Origin: Verrucomicrobiota bacterium
GTDB taxonomy: Bacteria > Verrucomicrobiota > Verrucomicrobiia > Opitutales > Opitutaceae
Direction of reading: 5' to 3'
Assembly (NCBI GenBank): GCA_023399155.1
Contig: JAEWQP010000016.1
Location: forward strand, 310,001 to 374,000
Length of the DNA stretch: 64,000 nucleotides
Part shown: positions 31,165-39,496 of the stretch, one piece after another
Position numbering within the stretch: position 1 is the stretch's first letter
How the letters are laid out: each line of letters starts with the position of its first letter
Made by a program: the position numbers and the translations under genes
The notes under the pieces: generated by a model
The model's database searches: none
Seen by the model: only the letters and a program-made list of their open reading frames with translations
What the model was told of the DNA's origin: nothing

Positions 31165-32229
31165 ATGACAATATCGCTCAACCTCATCCATCGCGTCCGC
31201 ATGCTGGGCGCGATCGCTGGCCTCATCGCGTGGGTCGTGTCCGCTTCGGCTGACGTGGTCGAAACGAGCAATGGCTCGGTGATTCGCGGCAAGGTTATCG
31301 CCTCCGACGAGGGTGTCATCAAGGTCGACACCGAGTTCGCGGGCGTGGTCACGATCAAGCAGGATCAGATCAAGTCCATCACCACGGACGATCCCATTCA
31401 CATCGCGCTCAAGGATGGCACGAACACCAAGGGCGCGCTCGACACCTCCGGCTCCACCTTGCGGGTGAGCACGCCCACCGGCGTGCTCTCCACGCAAACC
31501 GAAGCCGTCACGGCCGTGTGGCGCGACGGCGACAAGAGCCCGGCGGACAAGGCGATGGATGCGCTTCGTCGCAAGTGGACCTATCGCATCGCGGCCGATA
31601 TCAATGGCAAGAACGGCAACACCGAACGCATGTTCATCGGCACTGACTTCGAGGCGGTGCTCAAGAGCAGCGATGACCGCCTTGCCTTCTACGGGCGCTA
31701 TGCGCGCGGCGAGGAGAACGACGCGACCACGCAGGACGAGGCCAAGGGTGGCGTGGACTACTCAAACTTCTTCACCGAGAAGATGTCGTGGTACGTGCGC
31801 ACCGAGCTCGGCTTTGACCGTACCAAGGATCTGGATCTCCGCTCCCAAACTGCAGTCGGTCTCGGCTACCATTTCCAGAAGAGGACGAACTGGACGCTGG
31901 AGGGCCGCGTCGGTCTCAACTACCGTTTCGAGGACTACGCTGCGTCGCTCGAGGACTTTGACTCCGCCGGCATCGACCTGGGCCTGATCAATCGCTACGA
32001 GTTCCCCTGGGGCCGCCTGACGAACACGATCACGGCCACGCCCTCGTTCAACGATTTCTCGAACTTCGTGCTCTTGCACGAGAGCGCGGTCGAAATGCCG
32101 ATCAGCACGGGTGAATTCTGGAAGCTCCGCTTCGGTATCCGCAACGACTATACGAGCGAGCCGCCGAATCCCGGCCTGAAGAAGCACGACTGGACCTATT
32201 TCTCACAGCTCGTGCTCAACTGGGACTGA
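31165..32229 (+). CDS. DUF481 (YdiY-like) outer-membrane protein
   Basis: 354 residues. The signal peptide is about residues 1-29 (MLGAIAGLIAWVVSASA). A small N-terminal beta domain at about 30-115 (NGSVIRGKVIASDEGVIKVD, TIKQDQIKSITTDD) precedes a C-terminal DUF481 beta-barrel region rich in alternating aromatic strands (RLAFYGRYARGEEN, MSWYVRTELGFDRTKDLDLR, AVGLGYHFQKRTNWTLEGR), ending in an aromatic/Asp terminus as in outer-membrane proteins. The family includes the E. coli salt-induced YdiY; function unknown. A strong terminator follows directly, so the gene is probably monocistronic. Confidence 0.85.
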   Translation: MTISLNLIHRVRMLGAIAGLIAWVVSASADVVETSNGSVIRGKVIASDEGVIKVDTEFAGVVTIKQDQIKSITTDDPIHIALKDGTNTKGALDTSGSTLRVSTPTGVLSTQTEAVTAVWRDGDKSPADKAMDALRRKWTYRIAADINGKNGNTERMFIGTDFEAVLKSSDDRLAFYGRYARGEENDATTQDEAKGGVDYSNFFTEKMSWYVRTELGFDRTKDLDLRSQTAVGLGYHFQKRTNWTLEGRVGLNYRFEDYAASLEDFDSAGIDLGLINRYEFPWGRLTNTITATPSFNDFSNFVLLHESAVEMPISTGEFWKLRFGIRNDYTSEPPNPGLKKHDWTYFSQLVLNWD

Positions 32230-32279
32230 TCGACTCCCCGCCCACGGGCGTGCCGCTGCGGCGGACCGTTCGATCACGC

Positions 32280-32312
32280 AGCCCCGCCTTTTTTCAGGCG
32301 GGGCTTTTTTCA
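32280..32312 (+). terminator. Rho-independent terminator of the DUF481 gene
   Basis: A perfect 10-bp stem (AGCCCCGCCT, 32280-32289, with 32296-32305) and a 6-nt loop, followed by a run of seven T residues. Confidence 0.92.
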
Positions 32313-32517
32313 TCCATACGGGGCAGAAGAGTAAACCTTGAATGATCCCGAAAGAATGGTCGGACACAGAAACCACGGAGGGTGGCGCCGAGAACAGGCA
32401 CGAGTTGTCCAGGGTTCGCCCGCTTCGGCTCATCACCTCGTGGGCGAATCATGAGGGCTGATCTCGGTTCTGCAGAGAGCCGCACTGCAGACTCCGTCAT
32501 CGTCCCCTGCTCGCCAC

Positions 32518-32545
32518 GCCGAAGCCTTGGCGAAGGCGGGTGCCC
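32518..32545 (+). repeat. dispersed repeat, copy 2 of 28-bp element
   Basis: Exact reverse complement of 25431-25458 (core GCCGAAGCCTTGGCGAAGGC). The bases immediately outside the 28 differ between copies, so the match has sharp edges. Confidence 0.75.
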
Positions 32546-32870
32546 GCTGCGACCGGATGCACGAGCAAATCAGGATGAGTTCGACCGACGTTCACCGACT
32601 TCAGAAGAGCGCCGTCCACGAAGCGAAACGAGGGACAAAGGCCGTCCCCGACGACTGAATACCTGCGGTCCGGAAACCACCCGTTGAACCCAGGCGGTGA
32701 ACCCTTCGTGTCGCTCGTTTCACACCCACGGCTCCATCCCCGGTTTTTCTTTGTTACCTTCTGTGAAGTCCCGCTCCGAAATCGTTCTGATTTTTGGGGT
32801 GTCCCGCGCTCGGAAAGCGGACCGCATGGAAGATCCGGGCGATTCCGTTCGTGCAGGGCGTACAACAGAA

Positions 32871-32890
32871 GGGGCGGCCACAGCCGCCCC
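32871..32890 (-). terminator. hairpin downstream of YfgM-like gene
   Basis: GGGGCGGC/GCCGCCCC, 8 bp, 4-nt loop, 30 bp past the stop of the minus-strand gene and followed on that strand by TTCTGTTGT. A moderate terminator. Confidence 0.55.
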
Positions 32891-32919
32891 GCTAAACCAT
32901 CGAACCGGCCGGAGTCCGG

Positions 32920-33627
32920 TCAGGGCATTGCGCCCGGAGCTGGACTGCCCGTCTCCGGGGGAAGCTTGGCGTAGAGCGTCGCGGCGCGCGACGCCCAGAG
33001 GCCCCGTGGCGAGATCTCGTTGATCATGTTCAGCGCCTCGCGAGCGGCCTCGATATTGCCCGCGTCCCGGCTGTAGGAAGCCACATGATACCACGCCTCC
33101 GCACGGATCGGCTCCGACGCGCTCGTATCGGCCGCGACTTTCCGGAGCAGGGCCTCGCCCTTTTCTTGCATGCCTGCCTGGAGGGTGGAAACAGCCTCAC
33201 CCAGGCGCGCCCGCGCGCGCACCAGGGAGTCGTCAAGCATGCCCGCGGCCTGCGCGTAGCGCGCGAGGGCGGTCGTGTAGTCCGCGGCCGCGTAAGCCTC
33301 ATCGGCCGCACCGATCACCGCCACGCCAGCGAGCGGGTGGTCCGGATTTTCACGGGCGAAAGCGAGCTTGGCCTCGGCCGTCTCGGCGCGCCCATAGGCC
33401 GCCTGGACCTCGCGTTCCTTCGAAGCCACGCGGTTGTCCCAAAACGCCCGGCCGATGATCGCGAGGATCACCAGGACGATGCCCACGAGAATGAACGTGC
33501 GGTTTTCCGCCCAGAAGATCGCCAGACGCTCCTCGAGCGTCGCCTGGGGCGCAGCGGGGTCGACGGCGACGACATTGCGCTCGTCGCCCTTGGCCGGTTT
33601 CGGTGTGGAGGAAGCTTGATCGGTCAT
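32920..33627 (-). CDS. membrane-anchored TPR-like protein (YfgM-like)
   Basis: 235 residues. A cytoplasmic N-terminus (about 40 residues) is followed by one membrane helix at about 48-66 (FILVGIVLVILAIIGRAFW) and then a periplasmic helical region with TPR-like repeats (YGRAETAEAKLAFARENPD, AYAAADYTTALARYAQAAG, AREALNMINEIS). The layout matches the YfgM/TPR_21 family, which in E. coli associates with the SecYEG translocon and periplasmic chaperones. The start is at MTDQASSTPK; the 52 residues upstream in frame are non-coding in character. Next gene on the strand upstream is purU, 195 bp away. Confidence 0.78.
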   Translation of the reverse strand: MTDQASSTPKPAKGDERNVVAVDPAAPQATLEERLAIFWAENRTFILVGIVLVILAIIGRAFWDNRVASKEREVQAAYGRAETAEAKLAFARENPDHPLAGVAVIGAADEAYAAADYTTALARYAQAAGMLDDSLVRARARLGEAVSTLQAGMQEKGEALLRKVAADTSASEPIRAEAWYHVASYSRDAGNIEAAREALNMINEISPRGLWASRAATLYAKLPPETGSPAPGAMP

Positions 33628-33822
33628 GGCGGAGTCCCGCAGCCGGACGTGGGTATCACCGGCTCTCTGGGGAAACGGCGACGATGAGCGGGTGGGCCCG
33701 GCGGATAAAGCCGAAAAATCGCACGTTGGCGCCTGTCTGGCCCGGGCACGTCGCAGGCGGAACCCGGCAGAAACGCGTCCCACGAGCGTCGCAGTGCGCC
33801 ACCAAAAGCCCCTGCGGCACCC

Positions 33823-34719
33823 TCAGTCGAACACCACGGTCTTGTTCCCGAAGACCAGGATCCGGTTCTCGAGATGCCATCGCACCGCCTGGGCGAGCAC
33901 GAGTTTCTCGAGGTCGCGGCCTTTCCGGATGAGGTCGGCCACGTCGTGCCGGTGCGTCACCCGCGCGACGTCCTGCGCAATGATCGGACCGTCGTCCAGG
34001 ATGGCCGTCGCATAATGGGCCGTGGCGCCGATGAGCTTCACGCCGCGCGCATGCGCCTGATGGTAGGGCTTGCCGCCCGCGAAGGCCGGGAGGAACGAGT
34101 GATGGATGTTGATCACGGGACAACCCACGCTCTGGAGAAACTCCACGGAAAGCACCTGCATGTAGCGCGCCATGATCACGAGTTCGGCTTTCAGGTCGTG
34201 GATGATGGCGAGCTGACTGCGCTCAAACTCTCCCTTGGCCACGCCCTCCGTCGGAGTGTGATGAAACGGCAGGCCGTAGTGGGCACTGTCGTCCGCCAGG
34301 TCGCGGTGATTGGAAATCACGCTCACGATGTCTGCCGCCAGCTCGCCCGCCCTCCAGCGCAGCGCCAGGTCGTGGAAGCAATGCGGCGCCTTCGAGGCCA
34401 TCAGCACCACGCGCGGCCGGTGCGTCGAGACCGCGATCCGCGCGTGCATGCCATTGCTGTGCGCGAAATGCGTGAATGCCGCGGCTTCCGCCTCGAACTG
34501 CTCCGGCGAAGGCGCGCCGTCCGCCACCTTCGCAAAGGAGGGGGCCCACTCGATGCGCTGGAAAAATATCCCCGCCTGCTGGTCCCGATGCTGGTCGGCA
34601 TGGATGATGTTGCCACCGTTGGCGAAGATCCAGCCGGCGACTCGCGCGACGATGCCGGGCTGGTCGGGCCCGTGCAGCAGGGCGATGAGCGTGGCGGGCG
34701 ATGAGGTATCTGCAGACAT
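33823..34719 (-). CDS. purU: formyltetrahydrofolate deformylase
   Basis: 298 residues. It hydrolyses 10-formyl-THF to formate and THF, supplying formate for purine synthesis and balancing one-carbon pools. The N-terminal ACT domain at about 8-90 (LIALLHGPDQPGIVARVAGW) is followed by the formyltransferase-like catalytic domain. The latter contains VSVISNHRDL, the catalytic Asn/His segment INIHHSFLPAFAGGKPYHQA and GATAHYATAILDDGPIIAQD. The start is at MSADTSSPAT. The 200-bp upstream gap contains two 16-bp TGTAACG-type palindromes and a GGCCGTT inverted repeat, candidate regulatory sites. Confidence 0.94.
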   Translation of the reverse strand: MSADTSSPATLIALLHGPDQPGIVARVAGWIFANGGNIIHADQHRDQQAGIFFQRIEWAPSFAKVADGAPSPEQFEAEAAAFTHFAHSNGMHARIAVSTHRPRVVLMASKAPHCFHDLALRWRAGELAADIVSVISNHRDLADDSAHYGLPFHHTPTEGVAKGEFERSQLAIIHDLKAELVIMARYMQVLSVEFLQSVGCPVINIHHSFLPAFAGGKPYHQAHARGVKLIGATAHYATAILDDGPIIAQDVARVTHRHDVADLIRKGRDLEKLVLAQAVRWHLENRILVFGNKTVVFD

Positions 34720-34749
34720 GATGGACAGCCCTGTGGTCGCAAAAAACAC

Positions 34750-34769
34750 GGCCGTTGTCACGAACGGCC
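34750..34769. promoter_or_regulatory. inverted repeat upstream of purU
   Basis: GGCCGTT (34750-34756) and AACGGCC (34763-34769) are perfect 7-bp arms, 6-nt spacer, 31 bp before the purU start codon. A possible operator or leader hairpin. Confidence 0.35.
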
Positions 34770-34851
34770 TGCGCACGGCCGTCGCGCGACGCGTTCGCGT
34801 CCTCCCTACCCTCCCACCTTGCCGCGCCCCCTGGCATCCTGTCCATAAACG

Positions 34852-34867
34852 TGTAACGACCGTTACA
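34852..34867. promoter_or_regulatory. TGTAACG palindrome, site 1
   Basis: TGTAACGACCGTTACA has 7-bp arms around AC; it is the exact reverse complement of the site at 34909-34924. It lies about 133-148 bp upstream of purU. Confidence 0.5.
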
Positions 34868-34908
34868 GGGTTGTGTCCGCCGAACGGCAGCCGGGTCCGA
34901 CGTTCGCA

Positions 34909-34924
34909 TGTAACGGTCGTTACA
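34909..34924. promoter_or_regulatory. TGTAACG palindrome, site 2
   Basis: TGTAACGGTCGTTACA, exact reverse complement of site 1, centre-to-centre distance 57 bp. It overlaps the stop codon and last codons of the dehydratase gene. The pair could be two operator half-sites for a dimeric regulator or the arms of a long hairpin. Confidence 0.5.
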
Positions 34925-36872
34925 CGCCAGCGTCGGGTGTGGCGGCAGCTCGGGCGCCGAGCGCGAGCAAACCGGCGATGGAGTCCACATCGTAGACGCA
35001 CCCGCCCCAGCTTCCGCCGCTGGCCGACTGCAGTGCCGCCCACAGCCTCGTGTCCGCAGGCACCCGCGCATCCAGCCGCAGGGCATCGTGCGGTGGACGC
35101 GCCGCGAGTTCCTCCGCCGAGGCTGAGACGATGTCGACCGAGCCCTCGAGCGTCCGGGTGTCGATGCGAAGCCGGATGAGGTCGCCGTCTCGCACGCGGC
35201 CGATCGGTCCGCCCGCCCAGGCCTCCGGACTGACGTGGCCGACGCAGGCGCCCGTGGATACGCCGGAAAATCGTCCGTCCGTGATGAGCGAGATTTGTTC
35301 GCCGCCCTTCACATACTTGAGTGCAGCGGTGATCTGGTAGGTTTCAGGCATGCCACAGCCCGGCCCGAGTCCCATCAGGACCATGACGTCCCCGGGCGCG
35401 ACCAGGCCGGCCTTGATCGCCGCAATGGCCGCATCCTCGCTGCAGAACACGCGCGCCGATCCTTCGTGCAGGAAGACGCCATCCGCTCCGACGCGGCGCG
35501 GATCGATGGCGGTGCTTTTCACAAGCGCGCCCTCGGGCGCGAGGTTGCCCCGCAGGAAGGTGACCGTGCTCGTGAGACCGCGCTCCCGTGCCCGTGCAGG
35601 TGTCATGATGACGTCGTCCGGATCGATGCCGTCGAGCTGGCGGAGCTTCTCGCGCAGGCGGGAACGGCGTTCGCTCGCCGCCCACCAGTCGAGGTTGTCG
35701 CCAAGCGTGCGTCCACTCACGGTCCGCGCATCCACGCGCAGCAGACCGAGTTCGCGCAGGTGCAGCATCACCTCGGGCACACCGCCGGCCAGGAACACCT
35801 GCACCGTGGCAAAATGGCGCGGGCCGTTTGGCAGCGCATCGACGATCCTGGGCACGGTGCGGTTGATGCGCGCCCAGTCCTCGACCGTGGGGCGCGCCAG
35901 TCCCGCGGCATGCGCGATCGCCGGGATGTGCAACACGAGGTTGGTCGAGCCGCCGAATGCCGCGTGCACGACCATCGCATTGTGGACGGCGTCGTCCGTA
36001 ACAATATTCCGGGTACAAAGCCCGGCTTGATCGAGTGCGGCGAGCGCGCGCGCCGAGCGCCGTGCCGTGTCGCGCCAGATCTCCGATCCCGAGGGGGCGA
36101 GCGCCGCGTGCGGAAGCGCGAGCCCGAGCGCCTCCGCCACGACCTGGCTGGTCGCGGCCGTGCCAAGGAACTGGCAACCGCCGCCGGGCGAGCCGCATGC
36201 GCGGCAGCCCATGTCGGCTGCGTGCTCGAGCGAGATCTCGCCGCGCGCGAAGCGCGTGGCCAGCGTCTGCACTTTCGCGGTGTCCTCGGCTTCCTCAGCG
36301 AGAAGCGTCACGCCCCCCGGAACCAGCACCGTGGGCAGCTCCGGCGTCCCCGCCAGAGCCATCAGCATCGCCGGCAGGCCCTTGTCGCAGGTCGCGACGC
36401 CCACGACACCGCGCCGGGTCGGCAGGGACCGGATGAGCCGGCGAAATACCACCGCCGCATCGTTCCGGTAGGGAAGGCTGTCGAGCATGCCGGCCGTGCC
36501 GTTGGTGCGGCCATCGCACGGGTCGCTCACGCATCCCGCAAACGGGATGGCCCCCAGCGAGGAAAACGTCTTCGCGGCCTCCTCGACGAGGAGCCCCACC
36601 TCCCAGTGGCCCGTGTGATAGCCGAGCGCGACCGGCGACCCATCGGGCGCGCGCACACCGCCCTGGGTCGACAGGATCAGAAACTGCCGGCCGCGCATGC
36701 GCTCGGGCGACCAACCCATCCCGGCGTTCTGCGTCCATCCGAACAGCTCACCGCTCGGCATGGCCCGGAGCTGATCCGGCTGCAAAGGCAGCGAGCCCAC
36801 CGGCCCGGGAGCCGTGGTCCGCAGCGCGTAGATCGCGTCGTTCGCCGAATCAAGAATCGGGTCGTGCATCAC
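34920..36872 (-). CDS. sugar-acid dehydratase, YjhG/YagF (D-xylonate dehydratase) type
   Basis: 650 residues, IlvD/Edd superfamily. The length and the motifs GVVGVATCDKGLPAMLMALA, GCRACGSPGGGCQFLGTAAT, FGGSTNLVLHIPAI, GLGPGCGMPETYQIT and SLITDGRFSGVSTG point to the YjhG/YagF branch, whose E. coli members dehydrate D-xylonate to 2-keto-3-deoxyxylonate. Cysteines in TCDKG and GCRACGSPGGGC are the probable Fe-S ligands. The substrate is likely a pentonate or similar aldonate, inferred from the neighbours: KGSADH (100 bp upstream), an FAH-family dehydratase and a divergent GntP permease. The start could also be one codon later. Confidence 0.85.
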   Translation of the reverse strand: MMHDPILDSANDAIYALRTTAPGPVGSLPLQPDQLRAMPSGELFGWTQNAGMGWSPERMRGRQFLILSTQGGVRAPDGSPVALGYHTGHWEVGLLVEEAAKTFSSLGAIPFAGCVSDPCDGRTNGTAGMLDSLPYRNDAAVVFRRLIRSLPTRRGVVGVATCDKGLPAMLMALAGTPELPTVLVPGGVTLLAEEAEDTAKVQTLATRFARGEISLEHAADMGCRACGSPGGGCQFLGTAATSQVVAEALGLALPHAALAPSGSEIWRDTARRSARALAALDQAGLCTRNIVTDDAVHNAMVVHAAFGGSTNLVLHIPAIAHAAGLARPTVEDWARINRTVPRIVDALPNGPRHFATVQVFLAGGVPEVMLHLRELGLLRVDARTVSGRTLGDNLDWWAASERRSRLREKLRQLDGIDPDDVIMTPARARERGLTSTVTFLRGNLAPEGALVKSTAIDPRRVGADGVFLHEGSARVFCSEDAAIAAIKAGLVAPGDVMVLMGLGPGCGMPETYQITAALKYVKGGEQISLITDGRFSGVSTGACVGHVSPEAWAGGPIGRVRDGDLIRLRIDTRTLEGSVDIVSASAEELAARPPHDALRLDARVPADTRLWAALQSASGGSWGGCVYDVDSIAGLLALGARAAATPDAGV

Positions 36873-36972
36873 GAAAGTAAGCCGGGGCGGCGCACAGGAG
36901 GCTGCGGAGAAAGCGGGGATTGTGATCCCGCATCGACATCGCCTCCGCGTCCCCCGCGATTTGGAGGTTCGT

Positions 36973-38469
36973 TCAGAGCGGCTCCTTGGTCAGCCGACCG
37001 TCGACGAGCCGCAGGAGTCCGCGCGGGTTTGCGTCGTTCAATTCCTCAGGCAGAAGCGCGTCGGGGAAAGCCTGGTACGATACCGGCCGCGCCCAGCGCA
37101 GGATGGCGGCCGAGCCGACCGCGGTGAATCGCGCGTCCGTGCAAGCCGGATACGGGCCGCCGTGGGTCATGGCGGGCACGACCTCCACACCGGTGGGAAA
37201 ACCGTTGCAGATCACGCGGCCCGCCTTGCGCGGAAGCACGGCGAGCAAATCCGCCGACCCCGTCAGGTCGCTCTCGGTACCATGCACCGCGGCGGTCAAC
37301 TGGCCCTCGAGAGCGTCGGCGAGTACACGCAACTGCGCCGGATCGCGCGCGGTCACCAGCAATGCGTACGGTCCGAAAATCTCATGGGCGAGTTCCGGCC
37401 GGGAAAGAAACGCGTCCGCATCGATCCGCGCCACGCGCGCAGGGCCGTCGGTCAGCCACTCCACGCCCGAGAGATCCCCGCACCCCCGACGAAACGCCGC
37501 CGCAATGCCGGCATGCAGCATCGGCGAAGCCACGAAAGCCTTCGCGCGTTCCCCGACCGATCGGCAGAAGGCGTCCCATTCCGGCGAGGCCACGCCGAAG
37601 ACAAGCCCCGGCTTGGTGCAGAACTGCCCCATGCCGAGCGTGAACGACCCGACGAAACCCTCGGCCAGCGACGCGCCGCGTTCGCGCAGGGCTCCGGCCA
37701 GGACGAACATCGGGTTCACGCTGCCCATCTCGGCGAAGACCGGGATCGGGACCGGCCGCGCCGCCGCCGCATCAAACAGCGCACGGCCCGCGCGCAGCGA
37801 ACCGGTGAACCCCACCGCGGCGATGCCGGGATGTCGCACGACGCCGAGCGAAACCTCCGGGGACGCCCCATGCACCATCGCGAAGACGCCCGCCGGCAGG
37901 CCGCACCGGGCGACCGCGCCGTGGATCACCTCCGCCGTGATGTCGGACGTGCCCGGATGCGCGGGGTGTGCCTTCACGACCACCGGGCAGCCCGCGGCGA
38001 GCGCCGAGGCGGTGTCGCCTCCAGCCACTGAATACGCCAGCGGAAAGTTGCTTGCGCCGAACACGGCCACGGGACCAAGGGCGCGGAGCATGCGGCGCAG
38101 ATCCGGGCGCGGCGCGGGCTTGCGATCCGGCAGGGCGGTGTCGATGCGTGCGTCGACCCAGGAGCCCTCACGCGCGAGCGCCGCCATCTGCCGCAGCTGC
38201 ATCTGGGTGCGCGTGCGCTCACCCTCCAGACGCGGCGTGGGCAGTCCCGTCTCCAGGTGAGCGCGGGCGAGCAGGCGCTCGCTCGCGGCACCAAACCCGT
38301 CGGCGATCGCCTCGAGCAGCGCCGCGCGATGTTCCGGCGCAAGGACGGCGAAGGCGGCAGCTGCGGCTGCAGCCCCGGAACAGGCGCGGTCAATCTCGGC
38401 CGTGGAGGCATCGTGATATTCGCCGGGAAGGTCTTCGCCGGTGGCGGCGTTGCGGGCATGGAAGGTCAT
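36973..38469 (-). CDS. 2-oxoglutarate semialdehyde dehydrogenase (NADP+), KGSADH
   Basis: 498 residues, aldehyde dehydrogenase superfamily. The catalytic Cys lies in GQFCTKPGLVFG and the general-base Glu in FAEMGSVNPMFVL. Cofactor-binding motifs are FGASNFPLAYSVAGGDTASA, VVKAHPAHPGTS and GFTGSLRAGRALFDAAA. These, with NGFPTGVEVVPAMTHGGPYP near the C-terminus, are typical of the NADP-dependent KGSADH subgroup that oxidises alpha-ketoglutarate semialdehyde to 2-oxoglutarate. In context it is the last step of the sugar-acid route. It lies 98 bp downstream of the FAH-family gene and 100 bp upstream of the dehydratase. Confidence 0.88.
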   Translation of the reverse strand: MTFHARNAATGEDLPGEYHDASTAEIDRACSGAAAAAAAFAVLAPEHRAALLEAIADGFGAASERLLARAHLETGLPTPRLEGERTRTQMQLRQMAALAREGSWVDARIDTALPDRKPAPRPDLRRMLRALGPVAVFGASNFPLAYSVAGGDTASALAAGCPVVVKAHPAHPGTSDITAEVIHGAVARCGLPAGVFAMVHGASPEVSLGVVRHPGIAAVGFTGSLRAGRALFDAAAARPVPIPVFAEMGSVNPMFVLAGALRERGASLAEGFVGSFTLGMGQFCTKPGLVFGVASPEWDAFCRSVGERAKAFVASPMLHAGIAAAFRRGCGDLSGVEWLTDGPARVARIDADAFLSRPELAHEIFGPYALLVTARDPAQLRVLADALEGQLTAAVHGTESDLTGSADLLAVLPRKAGRVICNGFPTGVEVVPAMTHGGPYPACTDARFTAVGSAAILRWARPVSYQAFPDALLPEELNDANPRGLLRLVDGRLTKEPL

Positions 38470-38567
38470 AACAAGAAATGGAGTCGAGTCAGTGTGCGCG
38501 GGTTTCCGTGGATCTCAACGGACCGCGGTGTGATGATTCGCGGTGGTGGGAGGCAGCGACGGGCAAC

Positions 38568-39407
38568 TCAGGCGCCGCCCTGCTCCACGAGGTTCACGAG
38601 CGTGCCCACAGGTTCGATGGTGATTCGCACCTCGTCTCCCGGCGCGAGCGTAAATGTATCCGGCGGAACGATGCCCGTGCCGGTCATCAGGTAGGCGCCG
38701 TGGGGGAAGGTGTCCTCGCGATACAGCCACTCCGCGAGCGAGGGCAGCGAACGCTTGATCTGCCCGACGTGCGTGCTGCCGGAAAAGACCGGGGCTCCGC
38801 CGCGCCGGATCTCCACGGCGATCTGCGTCGTCGCCGGCGGGAGTTCATCGGTGATGACGAGACAGGGCCCCAGGGCGGCGCTGCGCAGGTAGACTTTGGC
38901 CTGCGGCAGGTAGAGCGGGTTTTCCCCCTCGATGTCGCGCGAACTCATGTCGTTGCCGACGGTATAGCCGAGAATGCGTCCGCGGGTGTCGATCGCGAGC
39001 GTGAGTTCGGGTTCCGGAACATTCCATCTGGAGTCGCGGCGGATGCGCACCGGCCCACCCGGTGCCGCGACGCGGTGCGGTGTGGACTTGAAGAACAACT
39101 CCGGACGATCCGCAGCGTAGACGCGGTCGTAGAAGCTCCCTCCGCCGGCGTCCTTCGACTCCTCCATGCGGGCTGTCATGCTGCGCAGGTACGTCACGCC
39201 CGCGGCCCAGACCTCCTGGTTCTGGATCGGGGCGCGCAAGGTCGTGGGCTGGGACACGGCGCGACCGCCAGCATGGGCCTCGGCCGCGAACGCGGCGGGC
39301 CTTTCCGAGGCGAAGAGCGCGTCGATGGAAAACGAAGCGGCGGGTTCGACATACTGGCCATCGCGCTCGAGCACGACGCCTTCGGGGGTGGAGAAGAGGC
39401 GGATCAT
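38568..39407 (-). CDS. FAH-family 2-keto-3-deoxy sugar-acid dehydratase (KdaD-like)
   Basis: 279 residues, fumarylacetoacetate hydrolase superfamily. The metal-binding acidic residues are visible as EPELTL and in YTVGNDMSSRDIEGEN, followed by PLYLPQAKVYLRSAALGPCL. The N-terminal beta domain at about 1-60 is typical of this branch. FAH proteins next to a KGSADH and an aldonate dehydratase are 2-keto-3-deoxypentonate dehydratases, as in the archaeal and bacterial Weimberg-type pathways; that assignment is from context and family. It is the first gene of the minus-strand module, divergent from gntP with about 90 bp between the start codons. Confidence 0.82.
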   Translation of the reverse strand: MIRLFSTPEGVVLERDGQYVEPAASFSIDALFASERPAAFAAEAHAGGRAVSQPTTLRAPIQNQEVWAAGVTYLRSMTARMEESKDAGGGSFYDRVYAADRPELFFKSTPHRVAAPGGPVRIRRDSRWNVPEPELTLAIDTRGRILGYTVGNDMSSRDIEGENPLYLPQAKVYLRSAALGPCLVITDELPPATTQIAVEIRRGGAPVFSGSTHVGQIKRSLPSLAEWLYREDTFPHGAYLMTGTGIVPPDTFTLAPGDEVRITIEPVGTLVNLVEQGGA

Positions 39408-39496
39408 GGCGGGGAAGAACAACGGTGGATCACGAGGTGTCGCGACGCAAAGCGACGTTGCAGTCTAGCGTTTGACGAGTGCGTTTGTGGTAGTCG

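Larger units (their letters stand above)
32313..32919. other. gene-free region with dispersed repeat and terminator hairpin
   Basis: About 600 bases. It contains a weak CACAGAAACCACGGAGG match to the CACGGAG repeat (about 32365), the second copy of the 28-bp dispersed repeat (32518-32545) and a hairpin at 32871-32890. Overlapping short frames on both strands translate to repeat-like, low-complexity peptides; I see no gene. Confidence 0.5.

Noticed and set aside
32382..32974. Possible genes in the gap after the DUF481 gene
   Set aside because: Short frames with repeat-derived Arg/Gly/Pro-rich peptides, conflicting strands and no family signal.
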